Positions 1 through 8,221 of a stretch of DNA of 64,000 bases are shown one piece after another. The position numbers and the translations under genes are program-made. Position 1 is the first letter of the stretch, and the number at the start of each line of letters is the position of its first letter. Below the pieces are notes generated by a model. It saw only the letters and a program-made list of their open reading frames with translations. It ran no database searches and had not been told where the DNA came from. Source of the DNA: Bacillus aerolatus (lineage in GTDB: Bacteria; Bacillota; Bacilli; Bacillales; Domibacillaceae); assembly GCF_009183655.1 (NCBI RefSeq), contig NZ_WEIO01000001.1, positions 496,001 to 560,000 of the forward strand, in the 5' to 3' direction.

Positions 1-1
1 T

Positions 2-556
2 TTCTTTATTTGGTATCGGGACTGGTTTGGAAAAAATACGTTCATTTACAGATTGTTAATGTTGCCGGTCGAACGGATTAATATATATTTCGCAAAACTG
101 ACGGCTATCATGTTTTTTGTACTTGGGTTTATTGCCTTGCAAATCTTATTGATTCCAATCGAAATGCACATATTAAAAAGTATTGTGCCTGCCGACTTTC
201 GGACGGATTTGCCATTTCATGAAATTTTTAATCTAAGTTTAATGGTCTGGCTTTATCCGAACACAATTATTGAATTTATCCTTATTTATGGAATCGGACT
301 GATTTTTGTATCGGTCGTATTCACCGCCATTTTATTGGAGCGGAGTTACCGTTTAAAAGGAGTCTTCCTCGCAAGCGTTTATGGAATTCTTTCGTTCATT
401 GTCTTTTTTGCGCCGGCATCATTGGATATCTTTTTTGCAAGGGGCTATTTTTACCCGATCGAAATCTTTGTAATGGAACTGGTGACAGGTGTCATCGTTT
501 TAGTAAGTGCAATTTGGATAGCTAATCATTTGCTAAAATATAAAATCAAGGTCTGA
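2..556 (+). CDS. ABC-2 type transporter permease, C-terminal part (5' end outside window)
   Basis: The reading frame is open from the left edge and ends at 556, so the gene is cut by the window. It encodes a hydrophobic protein with about five membrane-spanning stretches. The segment before them, with YRLLMLPVERINIYFAKL, has the look of the cytoplasmic loop of ABC-2 exporter permeases, where RLL-LP--R--IY--K is common. A TTG at 53 could act as a start, but the continuous upstream frame argues that it is internal. The secreted-protein gene follows 12 bp later, so the two are probably cotranscribed as the end of an ABC exporter operon whose ATPase lies to the left. Family assignment is by pattern only. 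Confidence 0.7.
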   Translation, partial: FFIWYRDWFGKNTFIYRLLMLPVERINIYFAKLTAIMFFVLGFIALQILLIPIEMHILKSIVPADFRTDLPFHEIFNLSLMVWLYPNTIIEFILIYGIGLIFVSVVFTAILLERSYRLKGVFLASVYGILSFIVFFAPASLDIFFARGYFYPIEIFVMELVTGVIVLVSAIWIANHLLKYKIKV

Positions 557-568
557 GGGGGGATCACA

Positions 569-1780
569 TTGAAAAAATATTGGAAAACCATATTGATCAG
601 TTTAGTTATAATTATTACAATCGGTGCTTTCTATATCCAGGCAGCAATGGCTGCTGACACCAAATTGTCCTTTAGAATAGAAACCATCAGCGGCAATGAG
701 GAAGAAATAGAAAATATTATCTTACAAGTGGCCTATAAGAATGGTGATATTAATCGTTGGCTGGATATTTCAAAGGATGGTACGACTGATATGATGAATC
801 AGTCTAATATTAAAGCATTGATAAATGTAAATACTTATGGGACTTCGATGTTTCAAAAATTAATTGAAGAACACCGTAATTTTATGCGCGGCAAAGAATT
901 GAACCCAAGTCATTATTTTGAAGACCGAGAACGTTTGATTTACACTAGCATTCCGGATAATGGACGAAAAGTGATCCAGGGAAGTCCCTTAACCTTTAAG
1001 ATTGATATTCTCGATAAAAAAACAAATGAACGTTCATCTTTTGAAATCAATACGCCAGTTCAAGCCAGCTACAACTGGATGAACGTGAATGATATATACG
1101 CAGAAGATGGGAAAATAAAAACCCTCCTAACCGGCTCTCTTATTAATGGCGAAGAGGAACTTCGCATTTATACGGTCGATGAAAATAATAAAGAATTCGA
1201 AAACGATTCAATCATTGCAAAAGCAGAGCCGGAAGAGGGAATCATGTCCAGTATCCGTATATTTAATGATTCCGATATACTTCAAACCGAAAACTATTAT
1301 TTATATATGGTAGGCAAATATAAGGATCAAATGGATGTCGATGCATATACTGAGCCCGAACTCATCTCCAGCCAAATGTATCTTTATAACAACATCACCA
1401 AGCAAGTGGAGGAATGGACGGTTCCTAATGAATTAAAACCATATATTGACTTGATGGCCATTCATGGGGCTGATATATTCATTCCTGTTCCTTCAGACAC
1501 CGGTTTGGAGATGAACCGTTATAATATTGAAAAGGAACAATGGGAAAATCCTTTAAACTTTAGTTTTGCGAACTCTGCCAATGATGAAGACAGCCCGTTT
1601 TTCCAGCTTAAAAATGGTAAACTGTATATGGTGAATCGTGTTTCTGACGGCCATTCGATCTTTATCCGTGATTTACGCACAGGGAAATCGTTATATGAAG
1701 GTAAAATCATCGGTGAAAACAATGAAAACCTGGGTCCGGACTTCGAGCTTTATATCAATCAACTATATAGAACCATTTAA
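569..1780 (+). CDS. Secreted or membrane-anchored protein of unknown function, in ABC exporter operon
   Basis: The TTG start at 569 is preceded by a GGGGGGATCAC stretch. The 403-residue product begins with a positively charged N-terminus and one hydrophobic segment (residues about 7-28, ending in AAMAA), read as a signal peptide or anchor. The rest is hydrophilic, with repeated YLY/MYLYN, MNRYNIE and KLYMVN patterns that suggest beta-propeller-like blades (about residues 230-400). No catalytic motif is recognised. It lies 12 bp after an ABC-2 permease, and such extracytoplasmic partners are common in Bacillus permease operons. Its role is therefore inferred only as a component or cargo-related protein of that exporter. 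Confidence 0.65.
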   Translation: MKKYWKTILISLVIIITIGAFYIQAAMAADTKLSFRIETISGNEEEIENIILQVAYKNGDINRWLDISKDGTTDMMNQSNIKALINVNTYGTSMFQKLIEEHRNFMRGKELNPSHYFEDRERLIYTSIPDNGRKVIQGSPLTFKIDILDKKTNERSSFEINTPVQASYNWMNVNDIYAEDGKIKTLLTGSLINGEEELRIYTVDENNKEFENDSIIAKAEPEEGIMSSIRIFNDSDILQTENYYLYMVGKYKDQMDVDAYTEPELISSQMYLYNNITKQVEEWTVPNELKPYIDLMAIHGADIFIPVPSDTGLEMNRYNIEKEQWENPLNFSFANSANDEDSPFFQLKNGKLYMVNRVSDGHSIFIRDLRTGKSLYEGKIIGENNENLGPDFELYINQLYRTI

Positions 1781-1811
1781 AGAAAACTAAATGACATAAA
1801 GGAGCATTATA

Positions 1812-2309
1812 ATGAACGACTATTCAACAGTCACTTTAACAATGACAAGAAATTTTGATGTAGCATCTGAAAGGGTTTTTGATGCATGGCTGAACCCTGA
1901 GATGATGAGAAAATGGTTCTTTACATTGGAAGGGACAAATAAGGTGACACAAAATAATCCGCAAGTAGGAGGTACTTGGGAAATTATTGATCATCGAGAT
2001 GGAAAAGATTATCGAGCGATTGGAGAGTACCTTGAAATTGACCCTCCAAAAAAATTAGTGTTTACCTTTAAAATGCCACAGTTTAGCGAATCAGAAGATA
2101 CCATTACAGTTGAGCTAAAAGAAATACAACAAGGCTGTGAAATGACATTTTCACAAAATATCATCGTTCCACACGAAGAAAATTGGACAAAATCTGATAT
2201 CGAAAAAGCTCTTGGAGAGTATCACGATGGATCTGAACACGGCTGGAATTTAATGTTTATGGGGCTTAAGGAATTAGTTGAGAAAGGAAAAATTAGCTAT
2301 AAAGGCTAA
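1812..2309 (+). CDS. SRPBCC / AHSA1-type START-like domain protein
   Basis: A 165-residue soluble protein with RBS AAAGGAG ahead of ATG 1812. It has the typical AHSA1/SRPBCC order: an N-terminal TMTRNFDVASERVFDAWLNP strand-helix segment, then MMRKWFF, then GGTWEII, GEYLEIDPPKKLVFTF, and a C-terminal helix with GWNLMFMGLKELVEK. Family members bind hydrophobic ligands in a helix-grip cavity; in Bacillus most are of unknown ligand and are annotated as YndB/CalC-like. It stands alone between the ABC operon and a broken HEAT-repeat gene. Nothing in it looks damaged. Confidence 0.85.
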   Translation: MNDYSTVTLTMTRNFDVASERVFDAWLNPEMMRKWFFTLEGTNKVTQNNPQVGGTWEIIDHRDGKDYRAIGEYLEIDPPKKLVFTFKMPQFSESEDTITVELKEIQQGCEMTFSQNIIVPHEENWTKSDIEKALGEYHDGSEHGWNLMFMGLKELVEKGKISYKG

Positions 2310-2360
2310 AAATCGTTTGAGTAATCAAAAGTTGTATCAATTTGTATAGGAGTTGATGAA

Positions 2361-2615
2361 ATGGATGCAAAAGTTCAAGGTTACTTTGATGATTTAGAAT
2401 CAAAAGACAAAGGAATCCAGTATGAAGCTTATAAGAATATATTAACCGTTACAAAAAAAGAAGTAGACTGGGCATATGAAGTTTGGGATCAATTATTACA
2501 AGATCTAACCAACCGTGCTATTGGAAAAGTCTGGATTCGCAAATATAACCAGGTTTTATTCTACTGGACTTTTTGCGGGATGGATTTGCCATGCGGAATG
2601 ATTTATCGCAGATAG
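2361..2615 (+). pseudogene. 5' remnant of a HEAT-like repeat protein joined to a foreign 3' end
   Basis: The start is normal (AGGAGTTGATGAA before ATG 2361). The first ~50 residues (DAKVQGYFDDLESKDKG, then EVDWAYEVWDQLLQDL) look like the N-terminus of a Bacillus HEAT/ALF-repeat protein family that I recall as about 180 residues or longer. After LTNR (near 2515) the reading frame turns into unrelated sequence and stops at 2613. The DNA from about 2518 instead encodes, one frame over, the end of a methyltransferase-like protein. I infer a deletion that fused two unrelated genes. The parent family is recognised from memory, not by a search. Confidence 0.55.
2518..2601 (+). pseudogene. C-terminal scrap of a class I SAM methyltransferase-like gene
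   Basis: Reading from CTA 2518 gives LLEKSGFANITRFYSTGLFA then GWICHAE and a stop at 2599-2601. The pattern (E-SGF-NI-RFY---LFAGWIC) resembles the last strand and helix of class I SAM-dependent methyltransferases of Bacillus. No upstream part of such a gene is present; it is replaced by the 5' end of the HEAT-like gene in another frame. Confidence 0.45.
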
Positions 2616-2820
2616 CAATTGATGAGACACCTCTAATTCAAGGGTTGTCTACTTTGTGCAGCAACATAGGAGATATTAGAACATAAAACACCTCTTAATA
2701 ATTGTACCATGAGAACTTTTTGTTCCTTTGCTATAAGCAATAGAGGTTGTTAAGTAAGTTATTTTGAACTTGTGAAATTTTGTACGTAAACGATCGGGTG
2801 CTGTAATTCAATAAGCAGCT

Positions 2821-2851
2821 AAAAGGATCTTCCAATTGGAGATCCTTTTTC
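2821..2851 (+). terminator. Rho-independent terminator
   Basis: Stem AAAAGGATCT / AGATCCTTTT with a 9-nt loop (TCCAATTGG), running into T residues. It would end transcription from the fused HEAT/methyltransferase remnant. Confidence 0.7.
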
Positions 2852-2887
2852 GTTACCGATAAATCTGATTATGTTGTGTTTGTTGAA

Positions 2888-2925
2888 AGACAGCCCAAAG
2901 AATTCGTGAATTCTTTGGGCTGTCT
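2888..2925. repeat. Perfect inverted repeat, 18-bp arms, 2-bp centre
   Basis: AGACAGCCCAAAGAATTC is followed by GT and then its exact reverse complement. There is no T-tract on the + side (TAATTTC follows), so it is not an ordinary terminator. It could form a cruciform, be a protein site, or be the trace of a terminator or mobile element end. Confidence 0.75.
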
Positions 2926-3087
2926 AATTTCAATATAGAAGATCGCATTAATAAAAAATGCGTGCACAGAAAAAATTAACTGTTCTAGTATTTCGTGTTA
3001 AGGTCAAGTTAAGAGAGATATTAGAAATTGAAAAGCATGGCAAAGGAGAAGTAGAGAAAAAAAGAAAAACTACTGAGGAGATTTATT

Positions 3088-3418
3088 GTGCGATTATTTT
3101 TAGGCTCTGTGTTTGGAATGATTTTATACTATTGTATTCTTTCTTACGTGTTTTTTTTCAGGCAAGGAAAGGCGGTGGGAGGAATCTCAAGGTCAACCCA
3201 TCGATGTAAGGTGGGATAAAAATACGGCCTTTGTTGACAGCTACATTCCATTCTTCGCATGTCCTCTTCTTATCATTATCCTATGGGGATATGCTTTCTG
3301 GCTGAGCAATACTAAAACGAGGGGGGAAAGAATAGGGCTTTTAATTAGCATTATTCCAGTTGGAGTTGGTTACTTAATCTTCTTCTTTTTTATTTCGATG
3401 CAAGGATATCAGCCATAA
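3088..3418 (+). pseudogene. Small membrane protein gene with a +1 frameshift in a T8 run
   Basis: GAGGAG lies seven bases ahead of a GTG at 3088, and the first frame reads RLFLGSVFGMILYYCILSYV. After the eight T residues at 3151-3158 the sense continues in another frame: GKERRWEESQGQPIDVRWDK, then two membrane segments (SYIPFFACPLLIIILWGYAF and IGLLISIIPVGVGYLIFFFF) and a stop at 3416. Removing one T would restore a single frame of about 109 residues with three membrane helices. The family is not recognised. It is either a recent pseudogene, a homopolymer sequencing error, or a slippage-prone gene. Confidence 0.6.
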
Positions 3419-3512
3419 TAAGTTAACCAGTATAAATTGTATAAAGACATACGGTAAAATATAAAATTTATCTTCCTAATGTAACGCAGCATAATAGTTA
3501 TTTTGTTGTCTT

Positions 3513-3550
3513 GAAAACGCCTCAGACCTTTAAAGATCTAAGGCGTTTTC
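3513..3550. terminator. Bidirectional terminator-like hairpin
   Basis: GAAAACGCCT pairs with AGGCGTTTTC, and the inner AGACCTTT/AAAGATCT also pairs. A-rich and T-rich flanks allow it to work on both strands. It follows the frameshifted membrane gene. Confidence 0.7.
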
Positions 3551-3625
3551 GATACAGGCGATTTAAATTTTTAAATTATTGGCTTTTTGGGAAAAACAAG
3601 ACTTATAAAAATAAGAGGTGCTTAA

Positions 3626-4042
3626 ATGAAACGTATTTTGTTTGGAATAATACTTTCTTTTTTTATTATTGCAGGTTGCCAGTCTAACGATAGTGCTACT
3701 CAGTCTAATGACAATGCTATTGCAGAAGTAGTGAATAAACATGACGATATTCAGAACTTAGAAGCTCTCAATACGTTTATGAAACGGGCAAAAATCAACA
3801 AGGACGATGTTGTAAATTATATTGAGTACGGTGTAGAAGGGCAACGCGGGGTAATGACCCTAACATCTAAAAAGAACAATATTCATGTTTCCAGCAGTGT
3901 TGATGAGAAATTTGTAGAGAAATACAGTTGTGAAGACATAGCAATGGAAACAGAAAATGGCGCCGATAATTATGTTCTCAAGCAATGTACAGGAGATTTC
4001 AAAGGTACAAGAGATCTTTCCTTTCTGACAGTTTCTAAATAA
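3626..4042 (+). CDS. Putative lipoprotein, 138 aa
   Basis: AAGAGGTGCTTAA precedes ATG 3626. The protein starts MKRILFGIILSFFIIAGC, a type II signal peptide with lipobox IAGC (lipidated Cys at 18). The mature part is hydrophilic and holds two further Cys residues (YSCED and KQCTG), spaced so that they might form a disulfide. No family is recognised. It is transcribed alone, and the next gene is a broken membrane remnant. Confidence 0.75.
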   Translation: MKRILFGIILSFFIIAGCQSNDSATQSNDNAIAEVVNKHDDIQNLEALNTFMKRAKINKDDVVNYIEYGVEGQRGVMTLTSKKNNIHVSSSVDEKFVEKYSCEDIAMETENGADNYVLKQCTGDFKGTRDLSFLTVSK

Positions 4043-4058
4043 ATTAACAAGTTCTTAA

Positions 4059-4213
4059 TTAGAAGAGCAGTCCCAGACCACATATTATGGTCTTTTATTT
4101 ATTTTAGTAATTGCTTTAATTGGGGTTGGGTGGAGTGTAAAAAAAGTAGAAAGTATTTAATTGGTTACATTTTACTCTTATTAGGAACAGGAACTTATTA
4201 CTATGGTTTGTAA
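4059..4213 (+). pseudogene. Remnant of a small membrane protein gene, frameshifted at an A7 run
   Basis: One frame reads TTYYGLLFILVIALIGVGWS then VKK. After AAAAAAA (about 4140) the sense continues in another frame as RKYLIGYILLLLGTGTYYYG followed by a stop at 4211. No start codon with an RBS is present. Together it looks like the end of a two-helix membrane protein. Confidence is low because the product is short and hydrophobic. Confidence 0.35.
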
Positions 4214-4295
4214 GTTAAAGGGCAATGGTTGTTGAATAAGGTATGTAACATTCATAAATAGTTAACGTCTAAAAGGAAAAAAAGGGGGTATTGAC

Positions 4296-4748
4296 GTGAA
4301 AATTAAGAAGTATTTATTCGCTATATTAATGTTGTTTTTACTTATAGTAGTGGGTTGTTCAAGTGAAACCAAGGAAGAACCACCAGAAGCGATAGTAAAA
4401 ATAAATGATGAAAATATTGAAACAGCTAAAGGCACTTATCAATGGGAAACAAAGGGGTTATTCTCTAATCGCACGGTTAATGCTGATGCTGCTGCACCAT
4501 TTCAAATAGCTGAAGATATGAAAGCGAAAATAGTTGAACAAAGTTCAGTAGCAAATATAAAGTTTAATGATGGCTCTCAACCACAATTACACGCTTATTT
4601 GTGGGAAGAAGAAAAACGTGGTGAAGAATTACCTTTGAATCAACACCAAATAACCTTACCATCGGAAAAAGGAAAGTATGTAATTGAAATTAACGCTGTA
4701 TGGTCAAATGGAGACTCATCTTATACTTTTGTCATCGAAGTACAATAA
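4296..4748 (+). CDS. Putative lipoprotein, 150 aa
   Basis: The GTG start at 4296 follows AAAGGGGGTATTGAC. Residues 1-21 form a lipoprotein signal peptide ending in lipobox VVGC. The mature domain (ETKGLFSNRTVNADAAAPFQ, ending SNGDSSYTFVIEV) is predicted to be mostly beta strand, and the C-terminal ~40 residues resemble an immunoglobulin-like fold. Similar short lipoproteins are common and uncharacterised in Bacillus. No enzymatic motif is present. Confidence 0.75.
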   Translation: MKIKKYLFAILMLFLLIVVGCSSETKEEPPEAIVKINDENIETAKGTYQWETKGLFSNRTVNADAAAPFQIAEDMKAKIVEQSSVANIKFNDGSQPQLHAYLWEEEKRGEELPLNQHQITLPSEKGKYVIEINAVWSNGDSSYTFVIEVQ

Positions 4749-4840
4749 TACAAGGTTTTTTATTCAACAAAACCAGCTAATAGAAGCTCATCAGGTCTTA
4801 TTCAATAAATTTAATAAATTGTTCGGGGAAATTAAGCAGT

Positions 4841-5548
4841 ATGGGAGTATTGAATTTGAAAAAGTTAAAATCAATTATTTTTTATATTCTTTCATTAATT
4901 GCCATAGTTATATTAACAATGGGGATTTATATATTGATAGTAGCAATTCAAGAAAAGTTATTTGTACCTCCAGAGTATATGATGTGGGCTTTTAAATATC
5001 CCGCTTCTAGGTTAGTGTTCATTTATGAATTGTACCTTTTTGGAGGCCTATTCTACATTTTTCATAAGGGGTTTAGGAAAACGTTGAATAGCCTTTTTAA
5101 AAAGCATAGAAAACAAATTCTCTCCACTTTCATAACGTTCAATATAGTTCTGATATACATCATAACTTCTGCTGTTACTATAATAACAAATAATAAGATT
5201 ATAGATTATTCATTTCTTTCTCCACAGGGTAGGGAATATAGCTACAACGATGTGGTAAAGGTTAACACAGGAGTGTATGGCAAAAAACTATATTTACCGT
5301 TTACGCACTCAAAGGGTGATTTCTTTTACATTATAGAATTAGATGATGGTTCAAAAATCGATTTAGCTGAAGTGGGTGGAGTAAAAAATGATGAGCATGA
5401 GTATTTTATCATTGAAGAACTTGACATTCAATTTGTAAACATGGATATTCCCAAAGTGTCAAGTATGGAGAATTTTGAATACAGTACCGAACACTTAGAT
5501 AAAATTTATACGGATAAAATACGAAATATATTAGAAAATACCAATTAA
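4841..5548 (+). CDS. Membrane protein of unknown function, 235 aa
   Basis: Three hydrophobic helices lie at about residues 8-32, 52-70 and 86-108. A 125-residue hydrophilic C-terminal domain then follows, rich in Asp and Tyr (SYNDVVKVNTGVYG, FYIIELDDGSKIDLAEVGG), probably facing outward or into the cytosol as a beta-rich domain. ATG 4841 has only a weak GGGGA upstream; a TTG at 4856 preceded by GGGAG at nine bases is an alternative start. No family is recognised. It follows the 150-aa lipoprotein by 92 bp on the same strand. Confidence 0.7.
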   Translation: MGVLNLKKLKSIIFYILSLIAIVILTMGIYILIVAIQEKLFVPPEYMMWAFKYPASRLVFIYELYLFGGLFYIFHKGFRKTLNSLFKKHRKQILSTFITFNIVLIYIITSAVTIITNNKIIDYSFLSPQGREYSYNDVVKVNTGVYGKKLYLPFTHSKGDFFYIIELDDGSKIDLAEVGGVKNDEHEYFIIEELDIQFVNMDIPKVSSMENFEYSTEHLDKIYTDKIRNILENTN

Positions 5549-5603
5549 AGGTAATGGGCTATTCAGCTAACGGATGTTTAAGTTCAGAAAGGTCTTAAGG
5601 AAG

Positions 5604-5632
5604 AAAAGCCACCTTGCAAAAAGTGGCTTTTT
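5604..5632. terminator. Terminator between convergent genes
   Basis: AAAAGCCAC / GTGGCTTTTT stem with a CTTGCAAAAA loop. It lies between the + strand membrane gene and the - strand gene at 5663-6346 and has A and T tracts on both sides. Confidence 0.75.
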
Positions 5633-5662
5633 AACATGGCATCTGTTATCGGAAATTGTAAG

Positions 5663-6346
5663 TTAATCCTCTTCTTGGTTTTCAAAATCACTCCATGTCC
5701 AGTTGGACCAATGAATATTTGATTTATAGGACCTTATTACACTTACATCATTTAGTTCAATTGCTTTCGCCAGACTTTGAAAGAATATGTTTTCGCTTGG
5801 TTTTTCTTCATCAGGATGTCCCCATTCCTCTGTTTGATAAAATAGCGTAGGTTTAATGTTTATGTCGATTTCATTTAACAAGTCTGGAATTCCTAACCAA
5901 AATTTTTCTTTATATTTAGAACTCAAATAACGAATGAGTTTAGTTGGGGTAAATGGCTCGGTTTTAATTCCAAGTTGTATATACTCTTCTGCTTTAGGGC
6001 TTAGCATAAGAGACTCTCCATTGACAAGAAGTTCTAGATGGAACGGATTTACAATAAAGTTGTCCTCGTCATCATACCACCATTCTTCATTAGCTAAGGA
6101 TACGATATCATCTAGACTTATAATGATTCCCCTTTGCTGAGTGGCATTACTGTAAACGTAAAGGTCATTACATATGTCTTGGTTTTTATTCACGCCCACA
6201 ATTTCAAATACAATTAACCATTTGTCTATATCTCGAAAAACAGATAATCTGCATTGGGCTAGATCAAAATTATAATTGTCCAGTACAGGGAAATTGAAAT
6301 CTTCAGCACAATCATCTAGCATTTGAAGAATTTCCTTAGCTTTCAT
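5663..6346 (-). CDS. DUF7003-like protein, possible toxin-immunity type
   Basis: A start at 6346 (MKAKEILQMLDDCAEDFNFP) is preferred over upstream starts because the homologous-looking region begins there; the upstream 19 residues are hydrophobic and unlike the rest. The 227-residue acidic protein has FPVLDNYNFDLAQCRLSVFR and WLIVFEIVGVN near the N-terminus, a pattern I associate with DUF7003. Proteins of this type turn up scattered among immunity genes of polymorphic toxin loci. No toxin partner is adjacent. The role as an immunity protein is inference from family context. Confidence 0.6.
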   Translation of the reverse strand: MKAKEILQMLDDCAEDFNFPVLDNYNFDLAQCRLSVFRDIDKWLIVFEIVGVNKNQDICNDLYVYSNATQQRGIIISLDDIVSLANEEWWYDDEDNFIVNPFHLELLVNGESLMLSPKAEEYIQLGIKTEPFTPTKLIRYLSSKYKEKFWLGIPDLLNEIDINIKPTLFYQTEEWGHPDEEKPSENIFFQSLAKAIELNDVSVIRSYKSNIHWSNWTWSDFENQEED

Positions 6347-6535
6347 TTCATCCACCACTCTCCACATTAATATATAAAAGTAGTATAGCAGACTCCGCAG
6401 CAAATTTATGGCAGATTAACATCTAGCCCATTATTGAATTACCGGATGTTTTACTTGAAGTTCCGGCAGCCATCTTTGTACGACTAACAGAGCAGGTTAG
6501 TAGTGATAAAATAAACATACCGAGGTAATTTCTCT

Positions 6536-6955
6536 ATGGAAAATCAAATTAAAAGACATGAAGTAATGGATTTATTAATTGAAGCATGTCCTTCATATAA
6601 ACAACGATGGAAAGAATATGTTCAAGGGAATTATGAAGGAGGAGAAGAGTACCTATTATATTGTGATTTAGCCGATTTCGCTAATTACCTCGTTGATTTA
6701 TATAGACAAAAAAAGATAGACGAATATCCGAAGTTGTTTGAGGTTATTGAACTATTGCATACCAATGGTGATGATGATGTTAAAGAAGCAGTAACCATTG
6801 GTTTATTGGAGGACATACAAACTATATCACTAAATAATAACATTAATCCTAATGTATTTAAGAATTGCTTAAAGCAAGAATCGCTGAAATGGTGGAACAG
6901 CCTTGATGACTTTTGGAATGGCAAAACTAACTATGTCGGCGGCCCTAAAAAATAG
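6536..6955 (+). CDS. DUF7674-like small acidic protein
   Basis: A 139-residue protein starting MENQIKRHEVMDLLIEACPS at ATG 6536 with GAGGTAATTTCT upstream. The order EVMDLL-EACPS, then YLLYCDLADFANYLVDLY, then a helix pair with LFEVIELLHTNGDDDVKEAV and IGLLEDIQ, matches the all-alpha DUF7674 pattern that I recall. Its function is unknown. Such genes are frequent in clusters of orphan immunity genes in Bacillus, and the neighbour at 5663 fits that picture. Confidence 0.65.
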   Translation: MENQIKRHEVMDLLIEACPSYKQRWKEYVQGNYEGGEEYLLYCDLADFANYLVDLYRQKKIDEYPKLFEVIELLHTNGDDDVKEAVTIGLLEDIQTISLNNNINPNVFKNCLKQESLKWWNSLDDFWNGKTNYVGGPKK

Positions 6956-7009
6956 TTCTTCTTGAACTAACGGAACAGAATTCACATTGTAGGCAGGGAG
7001 GTGCGGATA

Positions 7010-7486
7010 ATGGAAATACATAAAACTCCTTGGTATTCCATCATGATTTTAATGACGTTGGGGTTATTTCTTTTTTGGGGAGCTCTTTTGAATTTTGACG
7101 ATATACTCAGCCTTAAATTTTCGGAACAAGTTTACTTTATAATTTTATGGTTTATGTTTTCGTTATTATTTTTAGGATATTCTTTTTATTTATGGAGAAA
7201 GAGAAGAGAAGGAAAGGGAATTTATTGGAACGATGAGGGAATTATCATTGACCTAAAAGAGAATAAAATTTACTGGAATGAAATTGAAGACATTAGGTTC
7301 GATAAAGGATATTTAACTGGAATAAAGTCTACTGTGATTTACCCTCATTATACAAACCACGAAAAGATAAGGATTCGCCATAAGAAAATCATGCCAACAA
7401 CGGCATATTCATTAGTTTGGTTTTTTATTGAAAAGCCAAGAGAGATGCACAATCAATTAATGGAAACTTGGGAAGAGAAAAAATAG
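7010..7486 (+). CDS. Two-helix membrane protein, 158 aa
   Basis: ATG 7010 is chosen because AGGGAGGTG sits seven bases upstream; a GTG at 7001 lies inside that RBS. Two membrane helices (about residues 9-29 and 41-62) are followed by RKRREGKG and a 95-residue basic cytosolic domain containing GIYWNDEGIIIDLKENKIYW, a beta-rich PH-like pattern. No family is recognised with certainty. It stands alone, followed by a dispersed palindrome and a terminator. Confidence 0.7.
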   Translation: MEIHKTPWYSIMILMTLGLFLFWGALLNFDDILSLKFSEQVYFIILWFMFSLLFLGYSFYLWRKRREGKGIYWNDEGIIIDLKENKIYWNEIEDIRFDKGYLTGIKSTVIYPHYTNHEKIRIRHKKIMPTTAYSLVWFFIEKPREMHNQLMETWEEKK

Positions 7487-7527
7487 AAATTGAACTGATG
7501 TACCAATCTTCACCAAAATCTTATTGT

Positions 7528-7554
7528 GCTAACCGGTGCGTTAGTTGAACAAGA
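7528..7554. repeat. Dispersed palindromic element, copy
   Basis: GCTAACCGGTGCGTTAGTTG plus AACAAGAG. It shares the core CTAAC-GG-GC-GTTAG with other intergenic sites (see 6487-6506, 20479-20515, 32624-32650, 54240-54276, 60541-60556). It sits between a gene's stop codon and its terminator. Confidence 0.55.
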
Positions 7555-7588
7555 GATTGCATAAATGATGAAAAACGGGTACTTTGAA

Positions 7589-7618
7589 ACCCCTTGGGCG
7601 CCAAGGGATTTTGTTATG
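7589..7618 (+). terminator. Rho-independent terminator
   Basis: Perfect CCCTTGG-GCG-CCAAGGG stem at 7591-7607 followed by ATTTTGTT. It ends the two-helix membrane gene. Confidence 0.7.
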
Positions 7619-7682
7619 GTTTATTTCTTGTGAAAGTGGCTATGTGAACTAGATTTGTATGTTGAAGAGCGAATGCTGTCTA

Positions 7683-8087
7683 TTAAGATTCTCTCTTCAG
7701 GATATATCTTGGCGGAGCACCATACTCTTGTTCAGCCTCAAAATTTGGTATGCATGAAACGATAGAAGGGAAGCCATAACCTACTGCATGTTCTAGAGCA
7801 GTAAGTAAAGGTAACTCTTTACCATCAATATTATCATTAAAAGAAATGACATAACATTGCTTTCCTGCCCCATGCTTTTTTAGTAAATTGGCAATTTCCA
7901 TAGGGGAGGAATTGGGTTTCGGTATTTCCATCATATATTCCTCACGAAGAGTTTTTTTGTAATCATGGTTAAGACGATGTAATGCCTTTTCTCGTCTCTT
8001 AGGAGAAAACAACTCAAATATAACCCTTTCTTGAAGTCTCTTAGCAAAAAAGGATCTTACCACTATTTCTTCTTGTTCCTTGTTCAT
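7683..8087 (-). CDS. Conserved hypothetical protein, 134 aa
   Basis: The start at 8087 follows AGGGAGGAGATTAA on the minus strand. The N-terminal half is basic and helical (VRSFFAKRLQERVIFELFSP, RREKALHRLNHDYKKTL), and the C-terminal half (GKQCYVISFNDNIDGKELPL, ALEHAVGYGFPSIVSCIPN) looks like a compact alpha/beta domain. I recall similar single-copy proteins annotated only as hypothetical in Bacillus. No catalytic residues are evident. Confidence 0.7.
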   Translation of the reverse strand: MNKEQEEIVVRSFFAKRLQERVIFELFSPKRREKALHRLNHDYKKTLREEYMMEIPKPNSSPMEIANLLKKHGAGKQCYVISFNDNIDGKELPLLTALEHAVGYGFPSIVSCIPNFEAEQEYGAPPRYILKRES

Positions 8088-8221
8088 TTAATCTCCTCCC
8101 TAGTTTATTGTCATTATATAGGATTCTTGAGTAGTATTCATTTTGTTTTAATGAGATCGGCTCATAGATGATAGCTTATAATAATATTAGAAATTTAAGA
8201 AAAAGCAGGTGAGAATCAATT

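Larger units (their letters stand above)
2616..3087. other. Intergenic region with a terminator and a large palindrome, no convincing gene
   Basis: An 83-codon open frame beginning at 2958 is rejected: it has no RBS, a lysine-rich low-complexity start, and it overlaps the better-supported membrane gene at 3088 in another frame. The visible structure is a hairpin at 2821-2851 and a near-perfect palindrome at 2888-2925. Confidence 0.5.

Noticed and set aside
2958-3209. 83-codon open frame as a gene
   Set aside because: No RBS, lysine-rich low-complexity start, and it overlaps a better-supported frameshifted membrane gene.
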